NCBI RefSeq assembly: GCF_963678635.1
Contig: NC_087062.1
Coordinates: 71,577,345-71,641,344 of the forward strand
DNA from: Symsagittifera roscoffensis
Taxonomy: Eukaryota; Xenacoelomorpha; Acoela; Convolutidae
Reading direction: 5' to 3'
DNA length: 64,000 nt
Positions 11,619 through 23,149 of this stretch are shown piece by piece; within the stretch, counting starts at the first letter, position 1; each line of letters opens with the position of its first letter. The position numbers and the translations under genes were made by a program. The notes under the pieces are model-generated. The model was not told the DNA's origin. It was given only the letters and a program-made list of their open reading frames with translations, and did no database searches.

Positions 11619-12500
11619 TACATGTAGCATATCGTAGTTAACGACCAAACTAAATTACAAAAAATGGATAGTTTGAATATTTGCGCATTATAAGAATGGG
11701 CTTGGCCAAAGAAATCATTTGCATGGATCATGTAATTATAAATGTTTTTGAAGAAGATCTTTGAATTTCGCGAAGGTGCCGTCTTCTGAAAATTTTTTAC
11801 ACTTGCGAGAAATTGTTGTCCAGCTTTTTGCAATTGCGCTAAAAAGAGCCAATTTAGCTAGAACTGTTGCGCAGTGAAATTTTTCGGAAAATGTACCAAT
11901 GTTAGAGTTCTAGAAGATAATCAAGCCCCCTGAGCCGCCTTACTTTTGAACTTGGAATATACTCTCGGTTTTTAGGGTCAGTATATACAGTTATATACAG
12001 TTTTCAAAAGTGGTCATTAACTATAACTGACTGCTTTTGAGCAAACGAGTGAGCAGAATTTGGAACCAATGAGCAACTAGTGAACAAACTGATTGATTGT
12101 GAACTGATTCGGGCGCAATTGAAACAGGCCAAACCCTGAAATGATATGACTTGTAGTTCATTTAACGTGTTAATTTGAATAAATATAGTTGACAAACCCT
12201 TTTCTCAGCCTTCGCTCTATTAACATTGTCAAAGCTGTCATTGTTAAAAGCTGTTTTGTATTTTCTCGTTACTTGAATAGTAGCGTTTCTAAGTGCCAAT
12301 GAATGAAGTGAAGACAAGTACACTAGTGAACAAAATCACACGCAATTTCAGATTCTGCTCGCTAAAAGAACCTGCTTTCAAAGACTACTTTGGACTGCAT
12401 CTACTTAGGTTTTCAGAATGTTTGATACCGAGCGTTAGAAAACGATCAGAGCTATGTCTCTGAAGGTATCACTATTTGATTTGAAGGACTTACCAATTTA

Positions 12501-12722
12501 TTCCGGGTCTGAAAATGGCAGTTTTCATTATCTGTTGTAAGTTTTTCCAACTGCATGTTTTCCTTCTCATTTATGAGATTTAAAAATGTTTTTCATGGCA
12601 TTTGAAACATTTTCAGCGAGAATGATACTTTTCCTAAATTTGGCTGTTTTTTTTCCTACAACTTCAAGTCCTTGTTAAGATTTACTGCAGATTATGAAAA
12701 CTGGCTTTTTCAGACCCGGAAA
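12501..12722. mobile_element. Possible MITE with about 43-bp terminal inverted repeats
   Basis: The left end TTCCGGGTCTGAAAATGGCA is matched by its reverse complement at 12,679-12,722 with a few mismatches. Both arms continue inwards for about 43 bp. The roughly 135-bp core has no coding content. I could not define a target-site duplication, so it may instead be a non-mobile inverted repeat. Confidence 0.5.
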
Positions 12723-12929
12723 AGAACCTTGAATATTTGAAAAAATATACGTAGAATTTTTTTTCAAATACATGAAAAAAGAAGCAGAGAAACAATGAAA
12801 ATGACTAAAATTTATTTTGATCGTAGGTTGAAAACTTCTTGTGGGAGGTTCGTTACTGTGACTCCACATACAAAAAACAATCAAATGATTTTTTCGCGGT
12901 TTGATTTGATTTTTTTTTAATTTTCAGAT

Positions 12930-13130
12930 TTCTTAGCGGAATAAAAATTTTACCTATTGATCCTTTTTCTCAAATTGAGTTAATTTTATCAAAAAAGTTT
13001 TCATCATAAATTATTCTTGAATTTTAAAGTGATTAAGGACATCTAATTTTTATTTTTAAATTCGAAAGCTTGTTCTCTGTTTCCTTGCATTCATCGGCTC
13101 TTTTCCGACTATATGTTGGCTATGTCCTCA
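12930..13130 (+). repeat. Partial dispersed repeat family B copy
   Basis: Only the right half of the family is present. It has a TTTTCTCAAATTGAG block, a block related to AAGGACATCTAATTTTTAT, and the closing CTGTTTCCTTGCATTC. The same order occurs at about 20,900-21,110. Confidence 0.45.
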
Positions 13131-13599
13131 AATGGACTTTTTATTCATGGCTTGACTACTGCAGGGCCATCCAGGGGAGCGTGGGAGGGGCTAAAGTGTT
13201 ATCCATTTTATAGTAGCCGTTCCCACCTTGAAGCAGGAGGCGGATCGCGCTGGTAACTCTCTCGCCGGATTGAAGTGAGTTTCTTACCCACTCGGGCAGG
13301 ATTACTCGGTCGGATCATTCTGTAATTTTTGGTCACCAACACTGAATTCTTGCTAATTTGAGAAAATTTTTATCTTCCATGATTTACAGATATTTATGAG
13401 GAAACAGGACGGATTATAAAGTCACAAACTGTTGATGCGCACTCAGAAGGACAGTTTTTTTTTAACTAAAGGCTAATTTCTGAAACTTGACTAAGGGCAA
13501 CTTCACTTCTGATGGCAAGCCGTGAAATTCTTTTTCCGAGCTCTGCTTAAGATTTTTCACCGCTCTGTTTAAGTGTCAATGAACGACACTTATTTAGGT

Positions 13600-13985
13600 C
13601 TTGTTTTTTGTGATGAAAGGTTTTGAAAGGCGTTCATGCTCAATTTTGATTCACAACAGTTTGACTTTTGAATTCCTATAATGTTCAATGGAAATTCATT
13701 TGCTGAAAGGAGGGCAAATTTCGCTGTAAAAGTAGATTTCAATTTGCAGAATTCCCTGCGGGAAAAAAACAAACTAGCTTTTGATCCAATTTTCTCTAAT
13801 AAGGTAAGCTTTATGAAAAAAAGTCAATCATAAAATATTTCTGAATATCAAGAAAATTAACGCGATATATTGTATTCGTCGAAATTATAATGAGGTTAAA
13901 AGAAGGATGGTTTCCTTCAATTCATTTTTCGGTTTCCTTGAGTTCAGTGACATTTTGACATTTTTCTTTCTAGTATGTTACAAGC
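13600..13985 (+). repeat. Dispersed repeat family B copy
   Basis: Shares an ordered set of blocks with 95-480, 880-1,290 and 20,690-21,110. The blocks are CACGCTCAATTTTGAT-like, then AAAGGAAGGCAAATT-like, then a GATCCAATTxTCTC block, then a CTGTTTxxTTGCGTTC-like or CTTGAGTTC end. Copies are heavily diverged, so the family is old and unclassified. Confidence 0.55.
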
Positions 13986-14046
13986 CAAGCGCTATCAGCT
14001 CAGTTTTTGATCTTATTCAATTGAAATGTTGACATTTATTAATTAG

Positions 14047-14127
14047 ACTTGCGAAGCAATTTGTTATAGTACGAAATTTCTTTTTTTTTACACTTGCGAA
14101 GCAATGTGTTATAGTACGAACTTTCTT
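14047..14127 (+). repeat. Tandem duplication, about 45-bp unit
   Basis: TTGCGAAGCAATTTGTTATAG and its near-copy with AATGTG lie 45 bp apart, each followed by TACGAA and TTTC. A related motif occurs near 23,737 at the head of another repeat region. Confidence 0.65.
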
Positions 14128-14509
14128 TCGTTTTCCAACCTAAGTCGCAATAAGATATTTTGTTGCACCTTTTATATTTAGTTGCACCTTTACAGCTTAT
14201 TGATATCATGTGCTTTGACGTTCTAATAGTTATAAGTTTACAGTTGATGCATTTTCAATTCATCAATTGAACCAAAGAAAGCTATTTGTTTCAAACGACA
14301 TAACAATAATAAAATCTCGATTTCAGAAACTTTTGAACTCAAAATATCTCAATTTTTTGAAATGCATAATTAATAATGTGGCTTTAAGATTTGCGGTTTT
14401 TTACATGCAAAATAGTTTCTTTTTGTATTTGATGCTACTTTTGCTGCATCGAATTGGCAAGTTTTTAGCATATGTAGCTGCATTATTGGTGGCTAGTTTT
14501 TGGGGATTT

Positions 14510-14705
14510 TAACCATCCGCGACTGAATGTTTAGTGCGTGAGACTCAAATTTACTAGGTCGCAGATTATTGCTAATTCGAGTTTTTCCTAAGCCTCGCGT
14601 TTTTGCAAACTCGAGGTTTATTTTTCCTTTTTATTATGTCACTTGATAGAGTTGCATTTTGGTAGTGTTCTCGTAAGTGTTTGCGAAGCACAGCTTCGCC
14701 TCTAA
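14510..14705 (+). mobile_element. tRNA-derived SINE-like element
   Basis: The head reads CCGCGACTGAATGTTTAGTG, then GAGACTC and GGTCGCAGATT. This is a decayed version of the CCGTGGCTGAGTGGTTAGTG tRNA-like head seen at 23,897. The element ends with GTGTTTGCGAAGCACAGCTT and then CGCCTC, a perfect 7-bp hairpin (GCGAAGC/GCTTCGC). The total of about 195 bp is SINE-sized. Confidence 0.65.
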
Positions 14706-16849
14706 ATATTCATACCCTTCTTGTATCTATCGAGTAACGTAAAAATTTTCAAGGTTTTTTGATTTAGTGAGTGTCATTCAATTCAATAAGTTATACAAAA
14801 CCGTCCGCAACAGAAGAAAAATTTAAAAAAAACAGCTCAATGCAATTTGTCTGGAAACAATGGTCAGTTTTGTTTTAAGAAGCTGGCAAAATTAACGAGA
14901 AAAAAAACAGGAGTTGTCATATTAATGGAAAACGTTCATTCACACTTTAATTTTTGAATAGCTTATCTTTGTTGAATCTTTGTTAAACTTGAATAGCTTA
15001 TCTTTGTTGCCCCTGATTATGAATTAATTGCGATATCCGTGGTCGCTTTTTTTAAATTGCTAAATGGGCGCGTCCTCACTTTTGATTTTTCACGAAATAG
15101 TTTCACGAAGATATCGAAAACAGCTAGCACGAATAGCTGCCTAAGGCTTTATGTAGAAAGTTGTTTCAAGAAATATTCGAAAGTAAGTGGCAGCGTCAGG
15201 TCTATCGGAAGACTTCAAACCTTGTTGCAGAGAAAAGATTAGAACTCAGAAGAATTAGCAAAAGTTATAACTTCCCAAGGAACACAAGGCCGTCGAATAC
15301 ACGAGAATTTCAATAAGCAAATGGAGAGGATGTTAATGATCGAATACACGAGGATAGCATAAGACAACTGATGATGATGTTGTTGATGATAATGATGGTC
15401 TTGGTTTGCTGTTATATTTTTATCTTCTCAGACAATATTTTGGTGTTTTTCATGGTAGGGCGTCAATTCGTAGCAAGGCATTGGCAAGTAAAATAAGCTT
15501 GCTCCGCTGAGCTTACATCCAGTACGAGAGGAATACTGTGCGTGAATCAATGTTCTCAGCTTAATCTACTGTGACGAATCATTTGAATCTTATTTTGGTA
15601 TCACCCTGGCGTAGTTCTCTGCAATTTATAACCAACCGGAAAGAATGATCATAAGAAAGAAAGAATGATCATAAGAAAGAAATGGAATAAAAAAGCGGGC
15701 GAATTTGAAAGATCAAATTAAGCTAACAAAAAATGAAGATCAGTTGATGTTATTTTGCTTTATAAAAAGAGATATTCTCCTATTAGCCGAGATTTGGAAC
15801 AAACTTGTAAACTACGAAATCATTTTTTTGAAAATGTTTAATTTAGTGCTCATTAAATTCTGCTGTGTTAGCATTAGTTTTATTATTTACTAGCATGCGT
15901 TTTTTATCTTTTATTTGTATTACGCTTGCTTTTTTTTCTGGTTAACAACTTGTTTAACAGAACCGTTTGGTATCATAATGAACTCAAATTTCCTAGCGTC
16001 TCCGACACTCTTAGTCTGGAGGTAACGAATAAGCATGGGACGGCAAAGGTACGTGGTTCGAATCTGTGAGGACCTGTTTTTTTTCGTTTCAAAAGTTTGT
16101 CGGCTATTTGTCTGCTTATGTTTTGTCGGCTTAGATGCCACATCGTAGTTTTTCCGGGCTCTTTGTCTCCCCCCTCCACCTGCAAAATCTTACCATTGAA
16201 TTTTTGTTCACATTATCCGAATGTTACGAAAATTGGCATGCAAACTAATTAGGCCATGGCAAACATATTTGATCTTCATGACTAACTTTGTAAAACCGCT
16301 CGTTACACCATAAAATTGATGCTTATGTTAGGTGGAAAAGGAAAACGAGCCTTTTTTGCTAAATGCTGTTTTCTTTATAGTTGCTTTTTATGTTTTAATT
16401 TACTCTCTCTTGCAATTTTTAATTCTACTAACCTTGACTTCGTATTTTTTCCTTTTTTTAGAATTGTTTTTGCTTGAACAATTTTTTGACCTAAATGATT
16501 CGGGCTTTTATTTTATCGGCTTACTAATCTAATTTTGGGTTTTTGAGGGAACCATGATTTGTATGCTTTCCCCCTAATTGCACAACGTCAAAAAATATCA
16601 GAATAGAATTTATAGTTCAAATTTGTTTCATGACAACAATATTTTTTTGCTCGAAAATAGTTTTTGAATTTTTATTAAACGCCGTCAATTGTTTTTCTGG
16701 ACGTGTTTTCTGCAAATTGAACATCATTCCAGACAACATGTTAAAGTTTTTTAGATGTGGTTATTTCAAAAAATTTTCAGTTTTCTTTGGACTTCGTTGC
16801 TTCCTTTCCCGATCTGTCTGCTAGCTTGCAATGCTATTTTTGTGGTATC

Positions 16850-16890
16850 GCAAGTGATGCGAAGCTCCGCTTCGCCTCTGCGCTTAATAT
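16850..16890 (+). mobile_element. SINE tail fragment
   Basis: The hairpin GCGAAGCTCCGCTTCGCCTC matches the 3' tail shared by the SINE-like elements, but I see no clear tRNA-like head directly upstream. A different tRNA-like head with TAGCGCAGTTGTGAAGGC and TTCGAATCC follows at about 16,915-16,975. Confidence 0.5.
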
Positions 16891-17161
16891 ATTTATTTAG
16901 TAAGTGGAAATAGCGCAGTTGTGAAGGCATACATCTCTACCTACAAAGGTTTCATATTCGAATCCTTTAGAGGGAAATTGTTATTCGTTCAATGCTTATT
17001 TATTTTCGAGTTAATTGTTTTTTTTTGTATAATGTTTTTGATAATGTTTTTAAGTTAAGAGGACAGGTCATGTTTATTTTGTTCCTTAAATTTGATGCAA
17101 TAAGAGCGTTTCCTTAAGTTTCCAAACAATTTATGTTTCATCTTAAATTGATTCAGATTAA

Positions 17162-18310
17162 ATGACTTCTAATACTTTTGAGAGCGCCCTAGAAGTGCAT
17201 GACGAGAACAAGGGACTTTCTGCGAATTTCGGGTTTCGCAAGCAAGGAAAAACTAGTAAACTAACTTTGGAGAAAGAGTTCGCCGCGCAATCGCAGCATT
17301 TTTTTGAGTCGAGCTCTGCGCAATCGGCGGTGAATACCGGAGTTCCGTCCAGTGGTTTGGACTCAAGTAAACTACCGCTCATTGATTCCCAGAAATACGC
17401 TCAAATATTGAAGAATTTGAAGGATAGTCATGAAGATCATATACAGCAACTGCGTGAAAAATATGAAAAGAGATACTTCATAAAATGGCTGCGGTTGATG
17501 TATTTCGGTTATAATATTTTAATGCACGGCTACGGCTCAAAAATATCTCTTATCGAAAGTTTTCGACAACATTATCTGATGAATTTCAATCACGTCGTTG
17601 TTAAAGGCTACTATCCAGGCCTGAACCTTAAACATGTTATGAATTCCATTTCGGAAAACGTTGGCTTCTCAAATACGTTCACGCCGAATAACATGGACAA
17701 ATTCTGCGCAGCGTTTTCGGATCATTTTGTGAAAAAGGACCTTGATCTTTTTATTGTTATTCCCAGTATTGATATTGCGCTAGTGAAGGTAAATAAGTTA
17801 TCACAGCTAATCGCTAGTCTGGTCAAGATGCGACGGGTTCATTTCCTTGTGAGCATAGATCACATAAATGCCGAACTACTTTGGGACAACGAGGCTAAAT
17901 GCGAAATGAACTGGTTGAAGTTTGACTGTACTACTTACGAAAATTACACGATTGAAACTAGTTTTGAAAACAGTCTGTTGCATAATTCAAGTGGAGCTCT
18001 CGCGTTGTCGTCGCTGGCGAGTGTAGCTCAAAGTTTGACACCAAATGCCAAAAAGATTCTCGAAGTGATTATCAATTTTTATCTGAAAAGTGCCGATTCG
18101 AAATGCGACGGAATGTTGTTCCAGCAGTGTTATCTACATTGCCGAGAGAACTTTTTAGTCAACAGTGATCTGTCTTTGAGGGCCCAGTTGCGGGAATTTA
18201 TTGACCATGGTTTGGTTACTATGAAAAAGAACGTTGAAGGCATAGAGTTGATCTGTCTGAACTTGACGCGATCTGTTATGACTACTTATCTCGAAAACAA
18301 CAAATACTAG
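17162..18310 (+). CDS. ORC2: Origin recognition complex subunit 2, single exon
   Basis: A 382-aa open frame matches ORC2 along its core. The N-terminal region has HFFESSSAQS (compare YFEAHSSSK of animal ORC2). Next come RYFIKWLRLMYFGYNILMHG and the degenerate P-loop HGYGSK (residues 122-127). HVVVKGYYPGLNLKHVMNSI follows. SIDHINAELLWD lies near residue 232. YENYTIETSFENSLL lies near 260. The C-terminal winged helix has SLTPNAKKIL and ENFLVNSDLSLRAQLREFIDHGL. ORC2 binds ORC3 in the ring that loads MCM helicase at replication origins; its AAA+-like fold does not bind ATP. The protein lacks the roughly 200-residue disordered N-terminus of vertebrate ORC2. No intron interrupts it, which is unusual for an animal ORC2. 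A missed upstream exon cannot be excluded. Confidence 0.92.
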   Translation: MTSNTFESALEVHDENKGLSANFGFRKQGKTSKLTLEKEFAAQSQHFFESSSAQSAVNTGVPSSGLDSSKLPLIDSQKYAQILKNLKDSHEDHIQQLREKYEKRYFIKWLRLMYFGYNILMHGYGSKISLIESFRQHYLMNFNHVVVKGYYPGLNLKHVMNSISENVGFSNTFTPNNMDKFCAAFSDHFVKKDLDLFIVIPSIDIALVKVNKLSQLIASLVKMRRVHFLVSIDHINAELLWDNEAKCEMNWLKFDCTTYENYTIETSFENSLLHNSSGALALSSLASVAQSLTPNAKKILEVIINFYLKSADSKCDGMLFQQCYLHCRENFLVNSDLSLRAQLREFIDHGLVTMKKNVEGIELICLNLTRSVMTTYLENNKY

Positions 18311-18544
18311 AGATTAAACTACAGTTTGTTTTTGATACCGGTGACCCAATTGTTTTTTTTGCGAATTTACTTGTTATATTATTTTTGTTAAACTTCGAGT
18401 ATGTGAGCAGCAACCTGGCATTATGATAAAATGTGTTCAGTTGTTAAGGTAAAGGAGCTGAGGATTTTTCGAAAGAGAAATAGTGTTGAACGATTTCAAA
18501 TGTCGGCTTAAAGCAGACAAAACACGAAAATATTACCTTCAATG

Positions 18545-20340
18545 TTTCTTTCTTTCTTTAGCCCATGTTGGGCGGGTGCAGCTCAGCCGTCTCCAGGCTA
18601 AGGAACTTCGCTACTTCAACCGGCCTTGAATACAGGTCTGCGGGAGTAACAGGGGAGGGATTTCTGGGACAGTTGAAAATGTGGCAACTATTGTGGGGTG
18701 ACAATAAACAGTAAGGGAAAAGTGGGGAATTTGGTTGTCTAAGCGGGCGATGTAGGTGTTTAAAAGTCGACTATAACCCGACCGAAGTTGGGAGAGCTTA
18801 CAGCGAGTGGTTCTTAGAAGGGACTGTTCTGAGGGGTCGATGCTCGAAGGTGGAGTACAAATTACTTTTGAGGGAGGGGTTTCTGATGGGAACTTGGTTA
18901 CCCAACTTTTTATGGTTTTGTTTTAAAAGGGGCTTGTAGTGGTTCAAAACTTACTCTGAGTCGTTAGGATTTAGTGACAGGTTTTGGTCTGTTACGAGTC
19001 TGTGTCGTCTTTAAAAGCTCTTAAGATGAGTTGTCGAATTTGACGAGTTGGTTTGGGGTAAGAGTGATAGAAATGATTTGAATGATGCAAACGATATGTT
19101 GAAATTAAAAACTGAGAAGTTAAAAGAGAGTGGTGGTTATTAACGTTCAGGATCTCGACTTCACAGTGAAGGTGGGCAGTGGAGCTCATAAGAGTTGAGC
19201 CAGTGATCACCCAGAGGCTTGGTTTTGAGTGACCTGCAGGTGATTACTGGAAGTTTTGCTGGCGGCGTTTTGCTTAAATTTTTGCAAGACGAAAGTAAGG
19301 TAACTGATCCTTTAGAGGACGCGAATGCTAGCTTACGGGAGGTGGAAAAAAAGGTGGCGCAGATAACCTTTAAGTGAGCGTGATGCTGCCTCGGGCGAAA
19401 GGGTGAAAGTCATCGGCGTATGAGGTGAGACTAACTTTTTCGGCGGGCGGAGGCGCGTCATGGATGTTCAAATTAAAAAGAGTCGGTGATAATACTGAGC
19501 CCTGGGGAATTCCACAGTGAACAATTTTATGGGGGGGGGGTTCTTGGTTGTTGAAAATGGTGGTGGCTTGTCGGTCACATCAATAATTGCTCAGCCAGCG
19601 AACTATGCCTCTTGGCAGCGGAGTGTCATGAATGCGTTCCACTAGTGTTCTATGACATACCATATCAAATGCCTTCGAAAGATCAATTGTGGTGACGACA
19701 GTACGCGAAGGAGGGTGGTTGTGGTGGAGTGGAAAGGGCGGAAACCGTGTTGGTGTAGCATTTGGAAGGTGCTTTATTAAAAAACGGTGGATTAACCTCT
19801 TCAAAGTTTTGACAGCGGCCGCAATATTGAAACAGGCTTGTATGAAGTAGAAATTTTATAGTCCTTTTCAGGTTTGGGCAGAGAGATTAACTTGAAATTT
19901 TTCCACATTTTGGGGATAATATTTTCAGACAGCGAGAAGTTAAATAAATGAGTCAAGTAATCAAGTTCAAGCGGTCCGAAGGGTTTGTGAGGTGTTCATT
20001 GCAAAGGCCATCCGAACCGAGTGCTCGTGAGATTTTTCTATGCGCAATGGCTTGTTTAGTTTGTTGGGGAGAGAAAGTTGGGTTATCAGAAAGAGAAAGT
20101 TTTGCGTTTTTGCGTTTTGTTTTCCTGAAAACTTGTCGGAGGTATGGATTCTAGCATTGGTAAAATGCACATTGAATGCTTTTGCTATGTCAGTATCGAA
20201 GGTTATACCTTAAGAGCCAAAATTAATAGGGTGCCTCCCTACCTCAGGCCTGGATCCGTTTAAGGAGCGTACCTATTTCCAGAACTTTCTGGCACCAATG
20301 CGGTAATCACAGTTCTGGACGAATATAAGCCATTTATTTT
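18545..20340 (-). mobile_element. 5'-truncated non-LTR retrotransposon (LINE) with RT remains
   Basis: Read on the minus strand, from about 20,340 down, pieces of a LINE reverse transcriptase appear in order. KFW and a FDTDIAKAFNVHFTNA-like segment lie near 20,300-20,150. VTTIDLSKAFDMVCHRTL lies at 19,690-19,640. GIPQGSVLSPTLF lies near 19,510. The catalytic box SYADDF lies near 19,420. The frame is broken by stops and shifts. The 3' end on the minus strand runs into an AAAGAAAGAAAG-type tail near 18,545, as in CR1/Jockey-like elements. It is a dead copy inserted tail-first next to ORC2. Confidence 0.8.
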
Positions 20341-20689
20341 TCTTGCTTTTTGTCATACTTTGTACCTTAATTTTCATTGTGTTCGGGTGTTATTTCTAAC
20401 ATGGACGCCTTTCCACGACATCGTTTTTCATTGTATTCTCAGCAAATACAAGATTTCCGGATTTGTTTTCCTACTTTTTCTTGCTAGATTTAAGAGAGCA
20501 AGTGTCTTGTTTTGGATCTGTGTGAAACCAAATATCAAATATAAAAACTAATTTTCTTGCCGCATTTTCTGGATTTCATGTTAACGATGAAGTAAGGGAA
20601 AACGTCACGACGGTTATTCTAGTTTTTTAAGAGTAAACACTAAAGAGTGAAGACTCTTATTTTGGTCTTGGTGATTTTTTTTCAGAAAA

Positions 20690-21110
20690 AGTCTGAAAGT
20701 TTGTTCACGCTTAATTTTGATATTTCGCGGTTTGACTTGTTCTTTCTTTTTAATTTCAGTGCTTTTTCATTGTTCAAAGGAAGGCAAATTTTTCAATAGA
20801 GCAAAATGCAAAGGTCACGAAAAACGGGATCAACTTTTAGTTTCGAAAATGGAATTTAGTTATCACATTCGAAATACAATCATTACGTATTTTTCAGTTT
20901 TCTCAAATTGGGCTAATTTCATGAAAAAGTTGTAAATTATAAACTGATCCAGAGATTGAAAGGGGTTGAAGGCCATCTATTTTTTCTTCGAAATTTCGAA
21001 GGCTGAGATTTTTCAAAAAAACAAGTAAGTTTTTCTTTCTGTTTCTTTGCGTTCCTTTCTCTTTTCCAAGTGTCAGTCGGCTGTTCTGCGTTTCCGTGTG
21101 CAAATTTTAT
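20690..21110 (+). repeat. Dispersed repeat family B copy
   Basis: The best-preserved member of the family. It has CACGCTTAATTTTGATAT, CAAAGGAAGGCAAATTTTTC, GGTCACGAAAAACGGGATCA, a TTTCTCAAATTGGGCTAATT block, GGCCATCTATTTTTTCTTCG and CTGTTTCTTTGCGTTC. All are collinear with 880-1,290. Confidence 0.6.
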
Positions 21111-21784
21111 TCAATTATACAAAAGTGAGTTTTTATGACTAAACAAGTTCATATAAAGCCAAAAAAAAATCACCTACAGCTGAAAGTTTTAAGCGAATAA
21201 AAAGCCACCTGTTTATTAATTCGCCTGCACAAACGCTTTGATGCAGTCTTAAACATTTTACCGCTTGCGATTAGCAGACGTTATCAAGTCGAAATAGTTT
21301 TTTTGTGTTAACTGTTTGTTAAACAAAATCATTGCATCACGTCGTCAGCTACTCCGTCAATTCTTTTTTTTTGGTAAGCAACATGCATATCTTGAGCATT
21401 TTGCGTTTTATCTAATTGAAATCTAGTTGTCAACTTAATAACTCCGGTTTTGTGACATTTCAATTACAAATTGGTTCAAAAAAACTAAAATTGGTTCAAA
21501 AACAAGGGGCACTAAAAATTTTTGATTTTCCAGATGTTTAACGCTTTAATTTTCATGGCGGTTTTTTTTCGGCTGAACGGTTGTCTACCAAAGTATAAGC
21601 GGCTTCGTGTTTTCCGTTATAATGCTAATTCTAGGTGGCAGTTGTATTTCGTGAAATGTTTTACTCAAAATTTATCTTCATCTGAGACAAATCGAGTTCA
21701 TTGTATGAAAGTTATTTATTTTTTCAGCATTTTTGCAAACTACTTTCCGAATTGGTGGCTTTCGTCTCATCGTCCGTCGGCTAG

Positions 21785-21840
21785 ATTCCCAGGATTTTTT
21801 TGGTGTACTGCAAGTGGTTCAAAGCTCAGCTTTGCCTGTG
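21785..21840 (+). mobile_element. Decayed SINE tail fragment
   Basis: TTCAAAGCTCAGCTTTGCCTGTG resembles the hairpin tail of the SINE family with several substitutions. No head is recognised. Confidence 0.35.
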
Positions 21841-22104
21841 AATCTAATTTTGATCCATAAATCTGGTTAGAAAATTAGAATTCAAAACTTGCAAGAAAAC
21901 ACGGTGTACCAGTATATTTTTCTGAAGACCAATTTGAATGCTGAAAACTGTTCCAAGATTGTTCATGGAATTTTTTTGGGCGGCAATTCGCCAAGAATTC
22001 TGAGTTAGACAACCGCTTTTAGACAAATATAGTCGTCGTTGTTTTAGTTGTCTGATTTAATTTTTAGTTTAATCGTTTCTGACCAATTCCAGTTATTCCT
22101 TTTT

Positions 22105-22680
22105 GGCAATGAAATGATTGTTTTGCCATTTTTTAAAGATGTTCTAGTGAGCTATTAAGGTTTAAAATCAAAACGTTTCTTTTCTGGAAAAGATTTCTTA
22201 AAAAGACAATTTCCCCGTTAGACTGAATGTGAATCTAGTTAGCAAATGTTCCGGAGGTTTTTTAAATTAGCGGTCGAAATCAATTTTTTTTGTGAAATGA
22301 TTGTTTTGCCAGCTATGACATGACATGCTTTTAAATTATGTTCTAGTGAGCCATTAAAATTAAAATCAAAAAAGTTCCTTCATGGAAATCCTAATCCTAT
22401 GGTCAAAATTTTAAAAAATGAGATATCTTTGAAGATTTCTCAAATAGCAATTTCCCCATTAGACTGAATGTGAATCTGGCTAGCCAATATTCCGAAATTT
22501 TTTTTTAGAAAAAATTACGATCGAAATCAATTTTTGTTGGTGAAATGATTGTTTTGCCAGTTATGACGATATGCACTAATGAGCCATCAAGGTTTAAAAT
22601 AAAAAAAGTTCTTTTCTTGGAGTTCTATGGTCAAATTTTTTTGAAAAAATTGATATATTCTTTTTACCACGTTCTCGACA
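22105..22680 (+). repeat. Three-copy degenerate tandem repeat next to the array
   Basis: Three successive blocks begin with TGAAATGATTGTTTTGCCA (about 22,110, 22,296 and 22,540). Each continues with a GAGCCATTAAG-like piece. The first two also carry TTAGACTGAATGTGAATCT and CGAAATCAATTTTT. Periods are about 190 and 245 bp, and the last copy is partial. It ends about 275 bp before the left border of the duplication array. Confidence 0.65.
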
Positions 22681-23149
22681 ATTAATTTCATAATATTCAT
22701 TTTGGGATTTAAATCACCACCAATGAGGCAGCAATACAATACCAACAACACGCCTTTTTTAAAGCTAAAAGTTAATTCAAAACGAAAGTTTGGCTTAATG
22801 TCAAACCGAAAAAGTTAGTTTCATTGATCCGATATTTAGAAGTGGGGTAAAATTTGTGATTGTAGAACATAGTGTTTTTCTTACTTAATTGTTGAGCTTC
22901 CTTGAGGTATCACCAGCTTATCTACGAAATCTATATTTGTTTTGAACAAGTTTGATCCTGCGCCATAGTTTGTTGGTGAAGTCAAAATAATGAAACTAAA
23001 ACGTTTATTTTAAATGAGCAAAATTGTCGTTAGAACCATTAGGGTAATTTTCGTTTTATATAAAGCAAAATTTTTGTTCTCAAATAACTTTAAGCTGACA
23101 TAAAAATTTAAGTTTTGAATAAGTTTAAGTTGACATCGGGTGTGTTTCA

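Larger units (their letters stand above)
11619..17161. other. Gene-free, repeat-rich gap between PSMA5 and ORC2
   Basis: About 5.5 kb without a recognisable gene. It contains repeat family B copies (12,930-13,130 and 13,600-13,985), a possible MITE (12,501-12,722), a SINE (14,510-14,705) and short tandem duplications (14,047-14,127; about 14,960-15,013; 15,645-15,682). A SINE tail lies at 16,850-16,890, followed by a tRNA-like head at 16,915-16,975. The open frames here (for example 14,267-14,512 and 16,332-16,532) are Phe/Leu/Ile-rich and look fortuitous. Confidence 0.6.
18311..22954. other. Repeat-filled interval between ORC2 and the duplication array
   Basis: It contains a LINE fragment (18,545-20,340, minus), a repeat family B copy (20,690-21,110), a SINE tail (21,785-21,840) and a three-copy degenerate tandem repeat (22,105-22,680). 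The 112-codon frame at 21,522-21,860 runs into the SINE tail and looks fortuitous. Confidence 0.6.

Noticed and set aside
21522-21860. 112-codon open frame
   Set aside because: Phe-rich and unsupported by any motif; its 3' part runs through a SINE tail.
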